From positions 248,001 through 312,000 of the forward strand of contig VCJN01001508.1 in the NCBI GenBank assembly GCA_006384855.1: DNA of 64,000 nucleotides. Reading direction: 5' to 3'. Shown here one piece after another: positions 24,588 through 37,183 of the stretch. A program made the translations under genes and the position numbers. The first letter of the stretch is position 1; the number at the start of each line of letters is the position of its first letter. This DNA is from Tetraselmis striata. Lineage: Eukaryota; Chlorophyta; Chlorodendrophyceae; Chlorodendrales; Chlorodendraceae. A model generated the notes under the pieces. That model ran no database searches. It saw only the letters and a program-made list of their open reading frames with translations, and had not been told where the DNA came from.

Positions 24588-25920
24588 GAGGTATTACTAA
24601 TTTACTCCGGAGAAATATCTGATGATGACAGATGCGTGTACAATAACTCTAAATAATGCGCCGAGTACAGTAGGTACGGATAGGTTTGGCCACACGCGCC
24701 GAGTAGCACCGAGCGGAGGATCACAGGCGGATTCCAGCGTCTGTAGTGCCCCGGCCGGCTCGCCCGCCCTCTGCCTGCCGCCCGTAGTAGTACTTTGCCT
24801 TCGCCCGACTCTACCCCGGGTGACCCAACCCATCATTCCAGCATATTTAACTGTTGTGTTGCAGGGAGAGAGAATGCACAGAAAGTACTGGGGAAGGAAA
24901 AAGCCTACATTTAAGAAGAACTCAGCATATCGTGGGATTTCAGATTCTGTATTGCTGCGCTGGCGGTGCTGCTCATTATGCGGCGCGGCGTTTTGCGGCG
25001 CCGGTATCCGCAACACTCACCCGCCCCCCTACCAGGCGAGTCTACCACTCCCCAGAAGGTGTCAGGGGCACAGCACAACGGTAGAACGCGCGCAAGCAGC
25101 TGCCTCCGAGAACGGGTTATTTCTTGGTTTCTAGCGCTGCGCTCGACCCCCCGCCCGCTGAGCAGTCGGTACCCCGTTGGTCCGCCAACCTCGTAAGAGG
25201 TACTGTACGGACGGCCTTCGAGTGGCATCCCCGCGATGGGCGCGATGACAGTTGCCAGCTTCCAGGCGACGCCCTCGCCGGTTTCCTTGGGTAGAGCTGC
25301 GCGGGCGCAGCATTCTGGTGGCGGGGGCACGGTGGCGGCGTGCTGTCGGTGGGCGTCGCTGCAGGGGCCGGCGATGGAAGCGAGGCAAGGCTCGGGGCTT
25401 CGGCGTGTACACCGCCACCGTGCGGTGAGCACCCACACGCAACCAGGAAAATCGTTGCTGCACCACGCATTACCTTCCTGCTTGCTGCACGGGTGACAGA
25501 GCGGAGAAGGGGAAAGAAGGGGTTTCTAGCCCAGACGGGAGGGTCCAGGGGTCACTATGGGGATATGTTTCAGCTCTAGCACAGTTACGCTGCACCATCC
25601 CATGAGTTTCCACTTCTTTTCCACTTGACCTGGCGTGGGCTGGCTGCAGGTAATGCAAAATCAGGTGCATGTCACCGCCTCGAACGATCACCCCGCGACG
25701 ACTGCCGTGGTGGAGCAGCCCTGCAAGGTGATCAGGCCGCCCTTTTCGGAGAAAAGAATAATGACAGATGAAAGCGGAGAGATGGAGAGAACTCGTATTG
25801 TAGCCGACAACCCTGCAATGCCCCCTTGAAGGGAGAAGAGTTGGTGTGTGTGTATGGGCGGGGGGGGGGGGGGGGGGGGGGGGGGTGCGGAGGCTGACGA
25901 ATCCAGGTTGTTTGTTGGCA
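24588..25920. other. Spacer and probable 5' part of the OPR-like gene
   Basis: Holds one copy of repeat R3 (about 24850-24935) and a G run of about 27 bases (25859-25885). The plus-strand frame at 25236-25496 and the minus-strand frame at 25117-25470, which begins with a hydrophobic segment (MRGAATIFLVACG), are both open. Neither could be tied to a gene. The start codon and transit peptide of the next gene should lie in this stretch or further upstream. Confidence 0.35.
24850..24935 (+). repeat. Dispersed repeat R3, copy 1
   Basis: Contains CAGGGAGAG, GAGAATGCAC, AAAGTACTGGGGAAGGAAAA and CCTACATTTAAG, matching 48085-48165 and, over a shorter length, 58597-58645, both in the other orientation. 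Confidence 0.7.
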
Positions 25921-25921
25921 G

Positions 25922-27087
25922 ACGGATGGCCGGAGTGTTGGACGCAGCGGCAGCCACTCCCGGCGGATCTTCCGCGACTTGCAGCAGGTGGCTTCGCTGG
26001 AGGAGGCGCGGCATCTGGTGGACGCGGAGCTTGGCAACTTCAGCGCCGCCAACTGCTCAACCTCGCTCAAGACAATCGGAGCGCTGACGCGGGTGCGTGC
26101 CGCCACTCCCTGTTGCGCCAATCCACCTCTCCCCTCATCCTGCCAGCCTGAAGGGCGTCGCACTGACACCCCCCCCCCCCCCCCCCTGGACCTCCCTTCT
26201 GCTCCCTTGCGCCCTCCAGAGTATGTCCGGCAAGGAGAAACGACAGTTGGGCACCGATCCCCTCGTGCTGAGGCTTCAGGACGCCGTGCTGGCACGCCTG
26301 AACGAGATGGGGCCGCCACAGCTTGCGGACATTGTGTGGGCATACGGCCGCATGGGGCACCACCCCGGGCTCCTGCTGGAGGCTGTCAACGGCAAGGTGG
26401 GCGATGCACCCATGCTCGCACTGCGCATGCTGCCACAGCCGCCCCTCATGTGCGGAGCCACTGCTGAACGCACCTCCCGGCCTACACTTTGCGCCGCTAT
26501 GCACCCAGGCGGTGGAGCAGATGGCCGCCTTCCGCCTCGCGGACATCTCCAAGGTCATGTGGGCGTACGCCCGGCTCGGCCACCTGCCGTCCGAGCTGTT
26601 TGACGCAATTGCCGCCGTGATGATCTCAAGCGAGAAGTGGAAGGCCGTGCTCACCGATGGCAGCGCCATCGCGCTCTCCAACATGGTGTCCCCCCCCCCC
26701 CCCCCCCCCCCCTCCCCAACACCAACACCACCCCCCCCCCCCCCCCCCCCCCCCGGGGCAGCCTTCTCACCAGCGGCAGCGTCAGAATCCTCCCCCCCTC
26801 TCACCCCCACCCCCCTTCCACCCTTGATGAATTTTGTGTGCGCCCGTCAGGTGTGGGCATGCGGCAAGCTGCGCTATGCCAATGTCGGCCTACTGGACAC
26901 CCTCGCCTCCCTCACCCTGGCCAAGCTGCCGGAGTACACGCCGCAGGGGCTCAGCAACACCGTGTGGGGCTTTGCCGTGCTCAAGTACCACAGCGCAGGT
27001 TCGTCCGGACCACTGCTTGCCTAGCCCAGCCCTGCGCACCACTCCCCCCCCCCCCCCCACCCACCCACCCACCTCCCCCCTGCTCCT

Positions 27088-27140
<53 letters not shown>

Positions 27141-30100
27141 CGGGCAGCGTGTAGGAGTTGTGCAGACTCTGCGCTTGCATGAAACCATACCTGTTGCCTC
27201 ATACTACGGCCGCACGCGGAATGGTGGTAGATATTGCCGTCTCCTCATTGTGTCTGGATGTAACCTTTGAAGGGACTCCCGGATGGCATAGTGGCGATTC
27301 CCATCGTTGTCATGCTTGCAGCTGTGGCAGCCTGGTTGGAACACACAAGGCCCGCACTGCACCGGCAGCCCTCCAGCGCGCCGTCGCGAGATCACGTCGA
27401 CTATCGGAGTCGCTCGCTGCTGAAGACAGATAAACGCCAGGCCCTGGCCTGCATCCTCCGATCCCTGTCCGGTACCGCAGTCGCGCCTGAGCCTCGCGGA
27501 AACCGCATCCACCGGTTCGATTAGTAGGTGAGCGGGCGGTGGCTGCAGTGGACTGGGGAAGGGGGTCATGCCCGTTGTTGCTCTGGTGGTGGTGGGGTGT
27601 GGTTTACATCGTGCCGGACACTCGTGCGTTAGCAGGCCGGGCGGCGACGGATCCCAACTCTCCCTGCAGATGAAGCCGGCGGGCCCATTACGCCATGCAA
27701 CGCTAACCATCAATTAGACGCGCCTCCTCTGTCTCATATACCCAGCGCCCTCCCCCCACCTCCCACCTGGGACTCCCTCTTCCTCCTCCTCCTCCTCTGA
27801 TCTGTGGCGGCCTGTGCGATATGCTGTCCCCGAAGAGCTGCTGGACGCTGTGGCAGCGGCGGCGGCACAGCAGGTGGACGCCTTCAGCACTGCGGGGCTC
27901 GTCAATCTGACCTGGTCGTTTGGCTTTTTGGACTACAGCAACCCCGCCGTCACCGACACATGTGCGACGCCCCCAGCCGACCCCTTCCCTCCCCTCCCCC
28001 CCCCCCCCCCTTCCTCTCTGCCTCTCCTTCGCACACGCACAGCACTTCTCCTGCGCTGAGCACGAGCTGACAGCAGTGCGGCTTCATGGGGGTAGTGATC
28101 CCGGAGGCGGGGCTGCGCATTCCGCGTGGCAACCCCCAGGACGTCAGCAACCTCGCCGTCACCTGCGCCCGCCTGGGCGCTGCTCCCCCGGACGTCTTGG
28201 AGGCCATCGCCGACCGCGCCCTGAGCACCATCGACGCGTTCAAGCCGGAGGAGTATGCAGGTGCGGCGCCCGCCCCGCCCGCCCCGCCCTCGTTGCCTGC
28301 CTAGCTGTTTGTGTATGCCTATGTTTCGCCGCAATAACATAGACCCTAAAGATCAGACCCTAGAGGTTTATATGCCCTTTGTGTGTAGGGTGCCCAAAAA
28401 CCCTATGTATAGACCCTACATATTACGATACCCTTGGTGTCACCCAAATACCCTACACATAGACCCTAATGTATTTAGGGTTTTGGATTAGGGCTTACGA
28501 TATGATGATGTGCGATCTCAGGTGCTCTTTTTTTATTCGATGATTCAGGTTTGTGAAACCCTGAGATTTCTACACGCCCTAGAATTTTCTCAAGCCCTGA
28601 TCCCTGGCTGCCCCCATCCCCACGCTGCCAGGGCTGCTCTGGGCGTTCGCATCGCTGAAGGTCACGCCGCCCTGCCCGCTCTTCACCGAGCTGCGCGCCA
28701 CGGTGACCTCCAAGGCGCAGCAGTGCAGCCCCCGGGACGTCAGCACCATACTGTGGGCCTTCTCCAGGTGCGCTGGGCCCGGCAGCTCCCAGGCGGTGGC
28801 TTGAGGGGGCCTTCCACACGACATCGACCACTGCTCCGCGGCTCAAAATGGTCCTCAAAAACGGAGACGTCGGCGGTTTTGTGCTTGCCGCAGTTTATCG
28901 TGCTGACTGACGCTCGCGCCCACCGACCAACACAGCATCACGTTTCCTCGCTGCACACAGCATTTCAGCATGTACGCACTCGTCGGTTGAGCGGGGAGGG
29001 GGGGGGGTGTGCTGGTGTGACCCTCTGCAGTCTTCAGCCATTGAAGGGAATGCGTAGTGTACAACAATGGGGCGCTGCGCACAGGTGCCGCCGCACTCAT
29101 AAGAAACCGGCAATCCGAGACTTTTGGGGGCTGCGTGACAGCACTTTGGTCGTTTCGTATGCATGTATATTCGTGTCGGCACTTTCGTGTTCGATATGTA
29201 TTCGTTTTGGTTATTGGTGGGGAAAATGCGCGTCTTGCAAATGCTCTTGAGTTGGGGCACCCGTACCTGAGGTCAGATTAGTACCTGCGGGCTCATGCGC
29301 TGTCGCGTGCAGTGAGACCAGAGCGGAGCACCGAGCGCAGGGCGTGTTTATCATGGAACGTGCTCGTCACGCTACACGCACCCAGCATGCGCTATGAATC
29401 TAGGGCATGTCGTCTTGTCTGGGTCGTAGTTTTCCTGCCTTGGTGACCCGCCATGGTCAAGCCCGGGTCACATGTGACAGCGTCCCCCCCCCCCCCCCCC
29501 CCCCCTGCATGCTTCATGCAGCGCCTCGCCACCGCGGCATCAACCCCCCCCCCCCCCCCCCCCCCCGCTCCGCTGTGTTCCCACGTGGCAGGATCAATAA
29601 GCGGCTGATGCCGGAGGAGCTGGGCTGCATGGTGGACCGCGCGCGCGAGCTGATGCCCAGCATGGACCACGCCAACGCGGTGGGCGCGCTGAGCGCGCTG
29701 GCCCGGCTGTCCCCCAGCCTGCCGCCCAGCCAGTCGCTGATCGAGCTGGTGGACGCCGCGTGGGGCAGGGTGGGTGCCCAATGCCCCCTCCCCCCCCCCC
29801 CCCCCTCCCATTTCCACCACCACCCCCGCTGACACCCCACCGCCACTCGCCACACGCACCTTGTCCGCATCAACTCGGTGTTCAAAAGTTTGGGGCGTTC
29901 GATCGGGTCGTTCTCTGAAGCAACATGTCTGAGTAGATAGGCCCTGGCGGGCTGCACCTTGTCGTCACGCTCCTTCGTCTCCGCTCCACCGGCCTCCGCC
30001 AGCCACCGCGGCGCCCGTCGCGTCAACCAGTCGCAGCTGGCGAAGATCCGCCGCACCGCATGATCACCGCGCACCGGATCGGCTGGCCGCCACGTGCCTG

Positions 30101-32757
30101 CGAGTGCAACGAGCTCCGCCACACGAAACCGCGGCACTTAGTGATGCATGCAGTGGGGCAAAAGGGCGACGTGGGGATAAGAACACCACGAATGAGAACC
30201 GGCCCTGCCTGCCAGAGGTCAAATGCAGACGAAACCGTAGCGGAACTATAGCGAGTGTTGTCATAGGCCGCATGCAAGCCCAATTAGAGGCTTCTGATAA
30301 GGGACCTTGTAGGTGCGCCGGCCTCCGTACATTCGTGCGAGAGGCGCTGATGCCATTCCACTGCAGCGCATTGCCCGTGCACCTGGCCCCCTCAGTTCCG
30401 ACTGCGTCGCGAGAATCTTCCCATTTCCACCGCACTGCACCGCACCCCGCCACAGTCGCCCTGCTCGGCAGCCTGCCGCAGTGTCTATGCGCCCGGCACC
30501 CCGTCTGAGCCGCTCTGGTGGGGTGTCGTGCTGGGTGGAACCCGGCCAGTTTTCGCACGAGGACCTCGTGGCGCTGCCGGCCGCGGAGCTGCCCGGCCTG
30601 CTGTGGGCCTTCAACCGGCTGGACCGCAGAGTGCGCGACTTCGACCCCGCCGACAAGGGCAAGTGGGCCGGGCAAGGCAAGCGCAGGTGCCTCCCCCCCC
30701 TCCTCGCCCCCCCTCGCGATCCCTGGTGCGCGTTGACCCGTTCACTGTGCGTTTCCTGCATGCGGAAATGGGCGCTTTCGGAGAGGCTTGGGAAGGGGCA
30801 CCGGCCCCACTGCTAGAGCTAACACCACAGAGCTAACTACTGCGACTGAGAGCGTTGTGCGTGTTTTTGGTGTGGGTCGCAGGAAGCTGCCGGGCAGGCT
30901 GGTGGACCTGCTGGTGGGCCGGGTGGGGACGCTCAACAAGGAGGAGTTTGTGCTGCTGCTGTTCACGCTGGGCAGCTACCGGCAGCCGCTGCCCCCCGCC
31001 GCCCTGGACGCCCTCGCCACGGTCGCCTCGCGCTTCATGGGCCGCCTGACGAGCCGGGAGCTGTCGCAGTGCATGTGGGCGGTGTCCAAGCTCGGCTACA
31101 TGGACGCCGACATGATGGACCTCGCGGTCACCGTGCTGCCCATCAAGCTGTCCAAGGCGGTGCCTCAGGTGCGCTGCGCCCGGCACCACCAACCATCGTG
31201 CCGCAACCGAATGGGCGGCCACCGTCCCGCTGCATGGCGGTTTGGCCGTCGTGGCCGACCCGACGCCTGCGTGCGCTCTGTCCGTCAGCGGGAGCGTCAA
31301 TTCGATGCTCGGAAGGAAACTGGCGGTGCTACGGCGGATGCCGGCGCCCCATCTCGGTTTTCAAGCGACCGCAACCGGCGAACAGCCAAAAAGCGACATC
31401 AGTGGCCATCAAGCAACCCTGTAGTTTAGCCCCGTGTAAGGGAGCCCGGGTATACCATCATTTCGTCAGCCCGTATGCGGGTTTCGATCAGCGGAAATCG
31501 GGAGTACCGGTACTGAAGTTTGCAGCGCCCTCATTCCCGCGACGGCGCCCGTAATGTCTGTCAGAAACTACGTACTATCTCGCTCAAGGATGCCACTTGC
31601 AGCCGACGCGCCCGGGAAGATGACACAGTTGGTGCTCTGTGTTGCCCGGTTCGCTTGGTTTCGGAGCGCGCGGCACCCTTTCATCCCCCCCCCCCCCCCC
31701 TAAATACCAGCGATCACAACTGAAAAGTGCGCGCACGTCTCGCCGTTGGCGCAGGACGTCGCGATGATGCTGTGCGCGTTCGCCACGCTCGGCTGCAAGA
31801 ACTTTGCGGTATGCGAGCTGTACGCGGAGTGGGCCGCGCAGCGCCCGGAGGACTTCTCCGCCACCGACCTCTGCAACGCCGTCTGGGCGTTTGCGGAGCT
31901 GACGTACCACCCGGGCCTCGACCGGCTGGGGAAGCTGCTGGCCGAGGTGACCGCACTGCCAATGATTATAGACATACTCACGGGTGCCAACTCACTTATA
32001 AGCCCCCCTGTTATTAGCCTCAGATTGGGCCTGCGTGCGACCTGTGAGAACTTCGCTATGGTTCCGCTATGGTTTCGTGTACATTTGACCTTTGCCAGGC
32101 AGGGCGGCTCCTCACTTGGAGAGTCCTTTCGACCGCATCGGCCCCCATTATGGGTGCCGATGCAGCTATGAGAATATACGCTGATGCTGATGCAAATGAG
32201 ACCCTGCCCTGCCTGCCAATGGTCAACTGTAAACGAAACTATAGCGGAACCATAGCGAATGTCCTCATAGGTCGCATGCAAGCCCAATTAGAGGCTTATA
32301 ACAAGGGGACGTTATAGGTGCGTCAGCACCGGTAGTAGGTCTGCAACACCCCTAGCGGCACACTCATCGGTCGTGGCTCCTTGTTCACTGCTTGACAGCC
32401 AATATATGTTCCATCATTCAACACTCCATGCCGTGCGAATCTGCCTCCTTGGCACGGACCCGGCTGACTTCCCTCCGCCGCGCGCCGCCCCGCCAGGTGG
32501 ACCGCCGGCCGAAGGAGTTCAGCGCGGAGAACCAGTCCACGCTCAAGTGGGCCAAGCGCCGCCTGAAGAGCGTGTACAACTCCAAGCCGCAGCTGGAGCC
32601 GGGCTACCTGCGCCGCACGCAGTCGTACACGCAGTCGGACTACGCGAGCAAGGTGGCGGAGGCGCGGCAGCGGCGCATCTCCAGCATCGCGGACTGGTAC
32701 GCGGACGAGACGGTGTACGACTACTACTCGGAGGAGTGGGGCGACGTGTGGTGGTGA
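25922..32757 (+). CDS. OPR/FAST-kinase-like helical repeat protein, organellar RNA binding (5' end missing)
   Basis: At least twelve exons: 25922-26092, 26220-26396, 26509-26685, 26851-26998, 27836-about 27948, 28077-28260, 28632-28767, 29592-29769, 30550-30686, 30883-31168, 31755-31946 and 32497-32757. Nearly all junctions keep phase; the donor near 27948 is uncertain. The product (over 700 residues here) has about 14 degenerate 38-residue repeats with a core like LADIVWAYGRMGH, ISKVMWAYARLGH, LSNTVWGFAVLKY and LCNAVWAFAEL. This pattern is that of algal OPR and FAST-type proteins, which bind chloroplast or mitochondrial transcripts and control their stability, splicing or translation. The C-terminus is Tyr/Glu/Asp/Trp-rich (YDYYSEEWGDVWW) and has no recognisable RAP domain. 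The N-terminus with transit peptide was not found. Introns carry sense-strand C tracts, a telomere-like patch and a foldback repeat. Confidence 0.75.
27093..27142. repeat. CT then TA microsatellite
   Basis: A (TC)n run of about 30 bases followed by a (TA)n run of about 16, in the intron after exon 26851-26998. Confidence 0.85.
28330..28500. repeat. Telomere-like CCCTA-rich patch inside an intron
   Basis: About ten CCCTA or TAGGG motifs in some 170 bases (for example AGACCCTAAAG, AGACCCTAGAGG, GTATTTAGGGTTTTGG). They are irregularly spaced and in both orientations. It lies in the intron 28261-28631 of the OPR-like gene. Confidence 0.6.
30165..30322 (+). repeat. Foldback repeat family, single-arm copy
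   Basis: Matches the right arm of the element at 31982-32330: CCTGCCTGCCA, GGTCAAATGCAGACGAAAC, TAGCGGAACTATAGCGA, GCATGCAAGCCCAATTAGAGG and TAGGTGCGCCGGC. No opposite arm was found to its left. Confidence 0.7.
31982..32330. repeat. 349-bp foldback (MITE-like) repeat with about 125-bp inverted arms
   Basis: The left arm (31982 to about 32106) and right arm (about 32205-32330) are imperfect inverted repeats. The end sequence GGTGCCAACTCACTTATAA pairs with the complement of TTATAGGTGCGTCAGCACC, and internal blocks such as ATAGCGGAACCATAGCGAA and GGTCGCATGCAAGCCCAAT are present in both arms. It lies in the last intron of the OPR-like gene. No coding capacity. A non-autonomous DNA transposon is the likeliest nature. 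Target-site duplications could not be made out by eye. Confidence 0.75.
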
Positions 32758-33690
32758 CCCCACACCTGCCGGCGGGCGGTGACGGCGGAGCCCTTGTCCA
32801 GAGGGCGGGCAGGGCGCCTTGTTTTAAAAAAGGCATAGCGGTAGGCGTGGGGTGGTGATAGCAGCTATGTGTAGACCACATGTTGGCCACATGGTGTAGC
32901 GTCATTGGAAGACAATCAAGAGGCAAGGGTCTGCGGGGTCAACCGGCGTAGGGTGTCGGCGGCGGCGGGAGCACAGTTGGTGGCGGCTGGGCCCACACTC
33001 GAAGCACCCCAATCACGAGTCCACAAGCGAAGCGGAGGTGCCTTGTCGGTAGCCCTATGCCAGCGCCCTGCCTCGGCCGTCGACACCAAAGCACGGGCGG
33101 CAGCAGGGCGGCCTCTGCGCCGTCATCTTCCACACCGATCTTCGCAGCCCCTACAACGAGGCGTGGCGCCGCACGATCATGCAACGCCACATCGATTGCT
33201 CCCCTCTCCACCCCAAAATAGGAAATTGGAGTTACAACATATCCTACTCCCCTGGTCTCCGCCGCCCGGACGGAGTTGCTCTCATGCCCTGCCATCTCTA
33301 TGCAAACACAAGGTGTATTTCCGCTCCGGCTACCGGCCGCCCTCCGTTGCTTCCACGCCCATCCTCCTTCCTTGCAGCCTCGGGCTGCCCCTCGTGTCTC
33401 TTGTCGCTGATTTGCGGCTCGTCCCCGGCTTGCGCACACCATCAGCGCGAGAGCCCCAGGCAATCCGCTGTTTGATTTTGTCCGCTGTGCACAACATCGA
33501 CCCGCTGCCCAGGTAGGCGTCTAGCCAGAGCGGCGCCATGATACTGCCGACTACTTCGCAGGTGGGGTATGTGATGATGGGTTTGGTGACACTGGGTAAA
33601 GGCGGGCGATAGATTGGGTATGTGCTGAAGCGAAAGCACGTTCGGGCCAAGGCAGCCTCAGCGTCCCGCTCTCCCTATGCTTCTTATACG
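32758..33690. other. Spacer downstream of the OPR-like gene
   Basis: Open frames on both strands (32905-33516 plus; 32939-33463 minus) have no recognised motif. No TGTAA signal was found close after the 32757 stop. Confidence 0.35.
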
Positions 33691-35508
33691 GGTCTCCACT
33701 GCCTAGAGGGTGCCGTCACGTGCCTTGTGGGTGGGCGCGTGCGGCTGGGTGGCGTGCTATTGTGCGGCAAACGGCAAGCTGGCGGCGCAATGCTCGTCGC
33801 GGAGGTGTGAATGTAGCGGTCCTCGCATTTGCAACGCCACCGGCGGGGCGGGTGGCGGCTCAGGGGCAGGGGGGGGGGGGGGGGGGTCACTTTGCGGTTG
33901 TGGTGAAGCTTGGTTTGTGCTGTGGGCGCTGTATTTGCGGGTGGGGGAGGATGTCGATGGGCTGGGGAGGGGCCTACAACCCCTCAACCTCGGCGGCCAT
34001 GTCCATCCACGGCATTATTCTATTCTTCATCATCCAGGTCGATGTACACGTCGCCGAAGTGGGTTGCTTCTGCTGCCATGTCCTCCTCGGGGAGAGCAGG
34101 CGAGTGGGTGCGGGTGATAGGGTATCGTGGCCTCCCCGCGGCCAAGGAGGCGATCCTCGCGCTGAGGCGGCCGTGTCTGCGCGGGGGGGGGTTGGGGGGG
34201 GGGGTTGGGTGGGGCAACAGGGCGACGCTTCCTGGACCAGTTGCTTGCGGCGGTCTTCCTCCGGGGAGGTGTCGCGGCATGTGAGATAAGCCGGGAGGCT
34301 TTGTGGGGGGGGGGGGGGGGGGGGCGATGGTGTGGGGGCGGCCCTGGTGGAGGAGGGTGTGCGCTTGTGCGCGGCCCGTTTCTCTCTTGGGCGTGAGGCT
34401 CCGGCCTCTGCCGGGGGATTCCCTGCCGCCTACGGTCACTCGAGGGGTGATGACCGGGCGGTAACAAGTCAACTAATCATTGATGAAGTCGCCGCTGACG
34501 TGTTTGGTGAGCTCATGGCCAGGATGGGTAGGGTCGGGCAGGGGTTGGTGCTGATCTGGTGGTGGAGCTCCATCGTGAGATTTGTCGCCGGTGAAGAGAT
34601 CACTGCCCCTTGGGTTGCACCCGCCAGGAGCGTGGCGGCCTCAGCGGTGGCCATCTCCAGGCGGCTCTGGTGGCTGTAGGGCGGGATTTGTGGACGGGGT
34701 AAACTTGGAAGAATTCGTACGGGACGGTGTGTGGAAGGCAAACTGCCGGAAATTGGCGGATATGGGCGCCCTCTGCGTGCATGTTGGCCGAGGCACTATG
34801 CTTGTCCCAGGCATGGGCCGTGCACGTGGTGACGGCGACGGGGAGGGTTTTCGGTCGTCGGGTAGTGCCTCTGGCGATGGCATCCCGCAGATGACGGGCA
34901 TAGACGTGAGGATGTTGGCCAGCGAGGAGTAGCCTTCGGTGCCCGAGGTATTTGCGAGCGCGGGGCTGGCGATGAAGATGGTGCGTTGCTCATGTGGGGC
35001 GGGTGTGATCACCGGGTGTCCACACGCGGCTGTGCAGGCTGGCTGGCGGGTGTATATCGCGTTGGCAGTCGCGGTGCGAGGGTCCGCTTTCATGCGGATG
35101 GCTTCGGGTGCTTGGTGCTTTGGGAGGGTGAACTGCATTGTGCCGGCAGTCCTGACGCCGGATTGGCCAGGCCCCTTTTAGCGTTTCAGACGTTGCTTCT
35201 GCCGCAGTGATGTGGGTCCATTTCTTTTTGATGCTGCGGCGCGCAGTGGTGGCAGTGATATCTTGATGGAGATTCGTTAACTCATTGAGCACGAGCACCG
35301 CGGTGTGCGGCAAAGGGGTTTGCTGACTGATTTCGCCCGTGAGGGTGAGGGCGAGGTGGGGCGGGTTGTCAAGTGGGGATTTGGACAGTGATGAGGCGGC
35401 CGGCAAGCGGGCGTTGATGCGTGGGGGCGATGGGCTCTCCATGCGGTCTGCAAATTTCCTCTTGGGGAAATTGAACTTGATGACAACATGCGAGTGAGGT
35501 GCATCCAC
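33690..35508 (-). other. Proline-rich minus-strand ORF block, unrecognised
   Basis: Minus-strand frames at 34990-35508, 34641-35138 and 34030-34467 encode Pro/Thr/Ser/Arg-rich peptides. The first begins with a more ordered segment (HSHVVIKFNFPKRKF, then helical LVLNELTNLHQDITATTARR). G homopolymers on the plus strand (33872-33886, 34308-34324) make the proline runs. Layout and composition resemble 1.2-3.1 kb on the opposite strand. A proline-rich first ORF of a mobile element is one reading, but no polymerase follows and the family stays unknown. Confidence 0.35.
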
Positions 35509-36204
35509 TCGCCCAGGCTGGGTTGCTCTTAGGACCTGCTTTCTCTAACCACGATGGGAAACACATCATGTAACCCCAGCTCAAGCTACAGGTCATGGGC
35601 CATCGTCCTGTGTGTCCTAGCCCCCCCTCCTTCCCTGCGCTCCTAGCCTCCCTCTCCACGGCTGCGGTCCTGCTCGTGGACGATCGGTCCACCCCCCCGG
35701 CTTGGCAATACTTGCTTCATGGCCATTCCGTGAGCGTCCTCTACCCGCGGCTCTCCGGAAGTGGACTGCTGCTGCCTAGACCAGTCATTGTTGAAAGGCC
35801 GCCGCAAACACGTTTCCACTGTTGCCAGTCCGGTCCAGTCCGCTCCAGAGATACAAGGCCGCCTGTGTTCCAGGAGTGCCTCTGTGCTGGGTCGCCCATA
35901 CGCTGTAGAGGCTCCGCCGCCCGCATGGCCGCATCAGCAGATCATCCTGCCCGCTCCATGACAACGCCCTGCGCTACCCAATGAGGGTCGCTTTCATGCC
36001 TTATGTACGAATATATCATGTGAATTGCTGCCGGCGCGGCATGGCACATTGCCTGTACGCTGAGTTAATGCCGGCCCTGTGTTCTCTCCCCCTACTTCCT
36101 GCTCCATGCTTCAGCCCCCGCGTCCTTGGCGCACTCATTCGCATTGGCATGTATACTGGTGGCCACACTGGCTTGCCGCTTTTCCGCGGCAAGAGAAGCT
36201 CAAG
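35509..36204. other. Spacer without recognised gene
   Basis: Plus-strand frames 35595-35984 and 35981-36232 are open but resemble nothing known. Confidence 0.35.
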
Positions 36205-36425
36205 ACCAAGAATTATTAGAAAAAAGATATAGTTACACTGATTAGTTACATGGATTAGTGAGTGGCAGTTGGGTCCTTGAGGGACCCTATTGCCAGCAGA
36301 CCTGGGACCGTGCCCGGGGCTGTCTAGGAAGGAATTGTGTTCGTTAGAAACTAGGGGGGCAGCCGGGGCTGTTCCTCACGACAGCCAGTATGTTCAGCAT
36401 CTTCCTGCAATAATACAGTCGTCAT
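36205..36425 (+). repeat. Dispersed repeat R1, copy 2
   Basis: Plus-strand match to the minus strand of 6170-6390. Here it stands alone, with no ORF block next to it. Confidence 0.75.
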
Positions 36426-36848
36426 GTAGCCTCGCGCCTGAACGAGTATCCGCATCCTCATGGTAGGGTGAATGCATTGGGGTTAAGTACGCTGCTCGGA
36501 TTGACTACGCACGCAGTGCGCTCTGCTTGATCCGCAGTAGAGCATTACTGAGTTGACCTCCGCCAGAATGGGGATTGATGCACCCGTACAAAGACGCCTA
36601 TTGGACGCACTTGAAGCAGACTGCTGCTCAGTGCAGTGCTCCTTGATCAGGTGGGCTGAATCGCTTTGTTATAGGGACACATCCCCGGTTGTCGCGCATT
36701 CGGGTACGGGTGTGATACAGAATGGTACTCTATTCCCAAAGCAACAACCTCTATCGATCCCGTACCCGAAACCTCGACAGCCAGGGATGTGTCACTATAA
36801 CACAGCAGTTCACATGAGAGAGGGAGAGAGGGGGTGGGGGGGGGAGGT

Positions 36849-36882
<34 letters not shown>

Positions 36883-37183
36883 GAGAGTGATGCAAAGATA
36901 TCATTTCGATACACGTGGCCTTCAGAGAGCTGCATGCTAGGGGCTACGGCCGACCCTATGCGGGTTCATTCAGCCGGGCGGCAAGACAGCTGGCCTGGTT
37001 CGCCCAGGAATAAAGTTGCAACAAAATTCAACTTCAATTCGATACACAAGTGATGATGCTCCTTTATTCGTGCTTAAACGGCCTCCATGGGACTCCCGCA
37101 ATCGTGCCGATGACTGACGCTTCCCCCTTGGATCGACGGAGCAGCGCGGTCAGCTGCACTTTGCTCTCTTGATCTCAGCCGCG
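36426..37183. other. Spacer with AG microsatellite
   Basis: A (GA)n-rich tract lies at about 36820-36885. No exon recognised. This is the 3' side of PIG-C. Confidence 0.5.

Noticed and set aside
33720-34289. Plus-strand Gly-rich ORF
   Set aside because: Product of G homopolymers. The opposite strand is equally open and neither has motifs.
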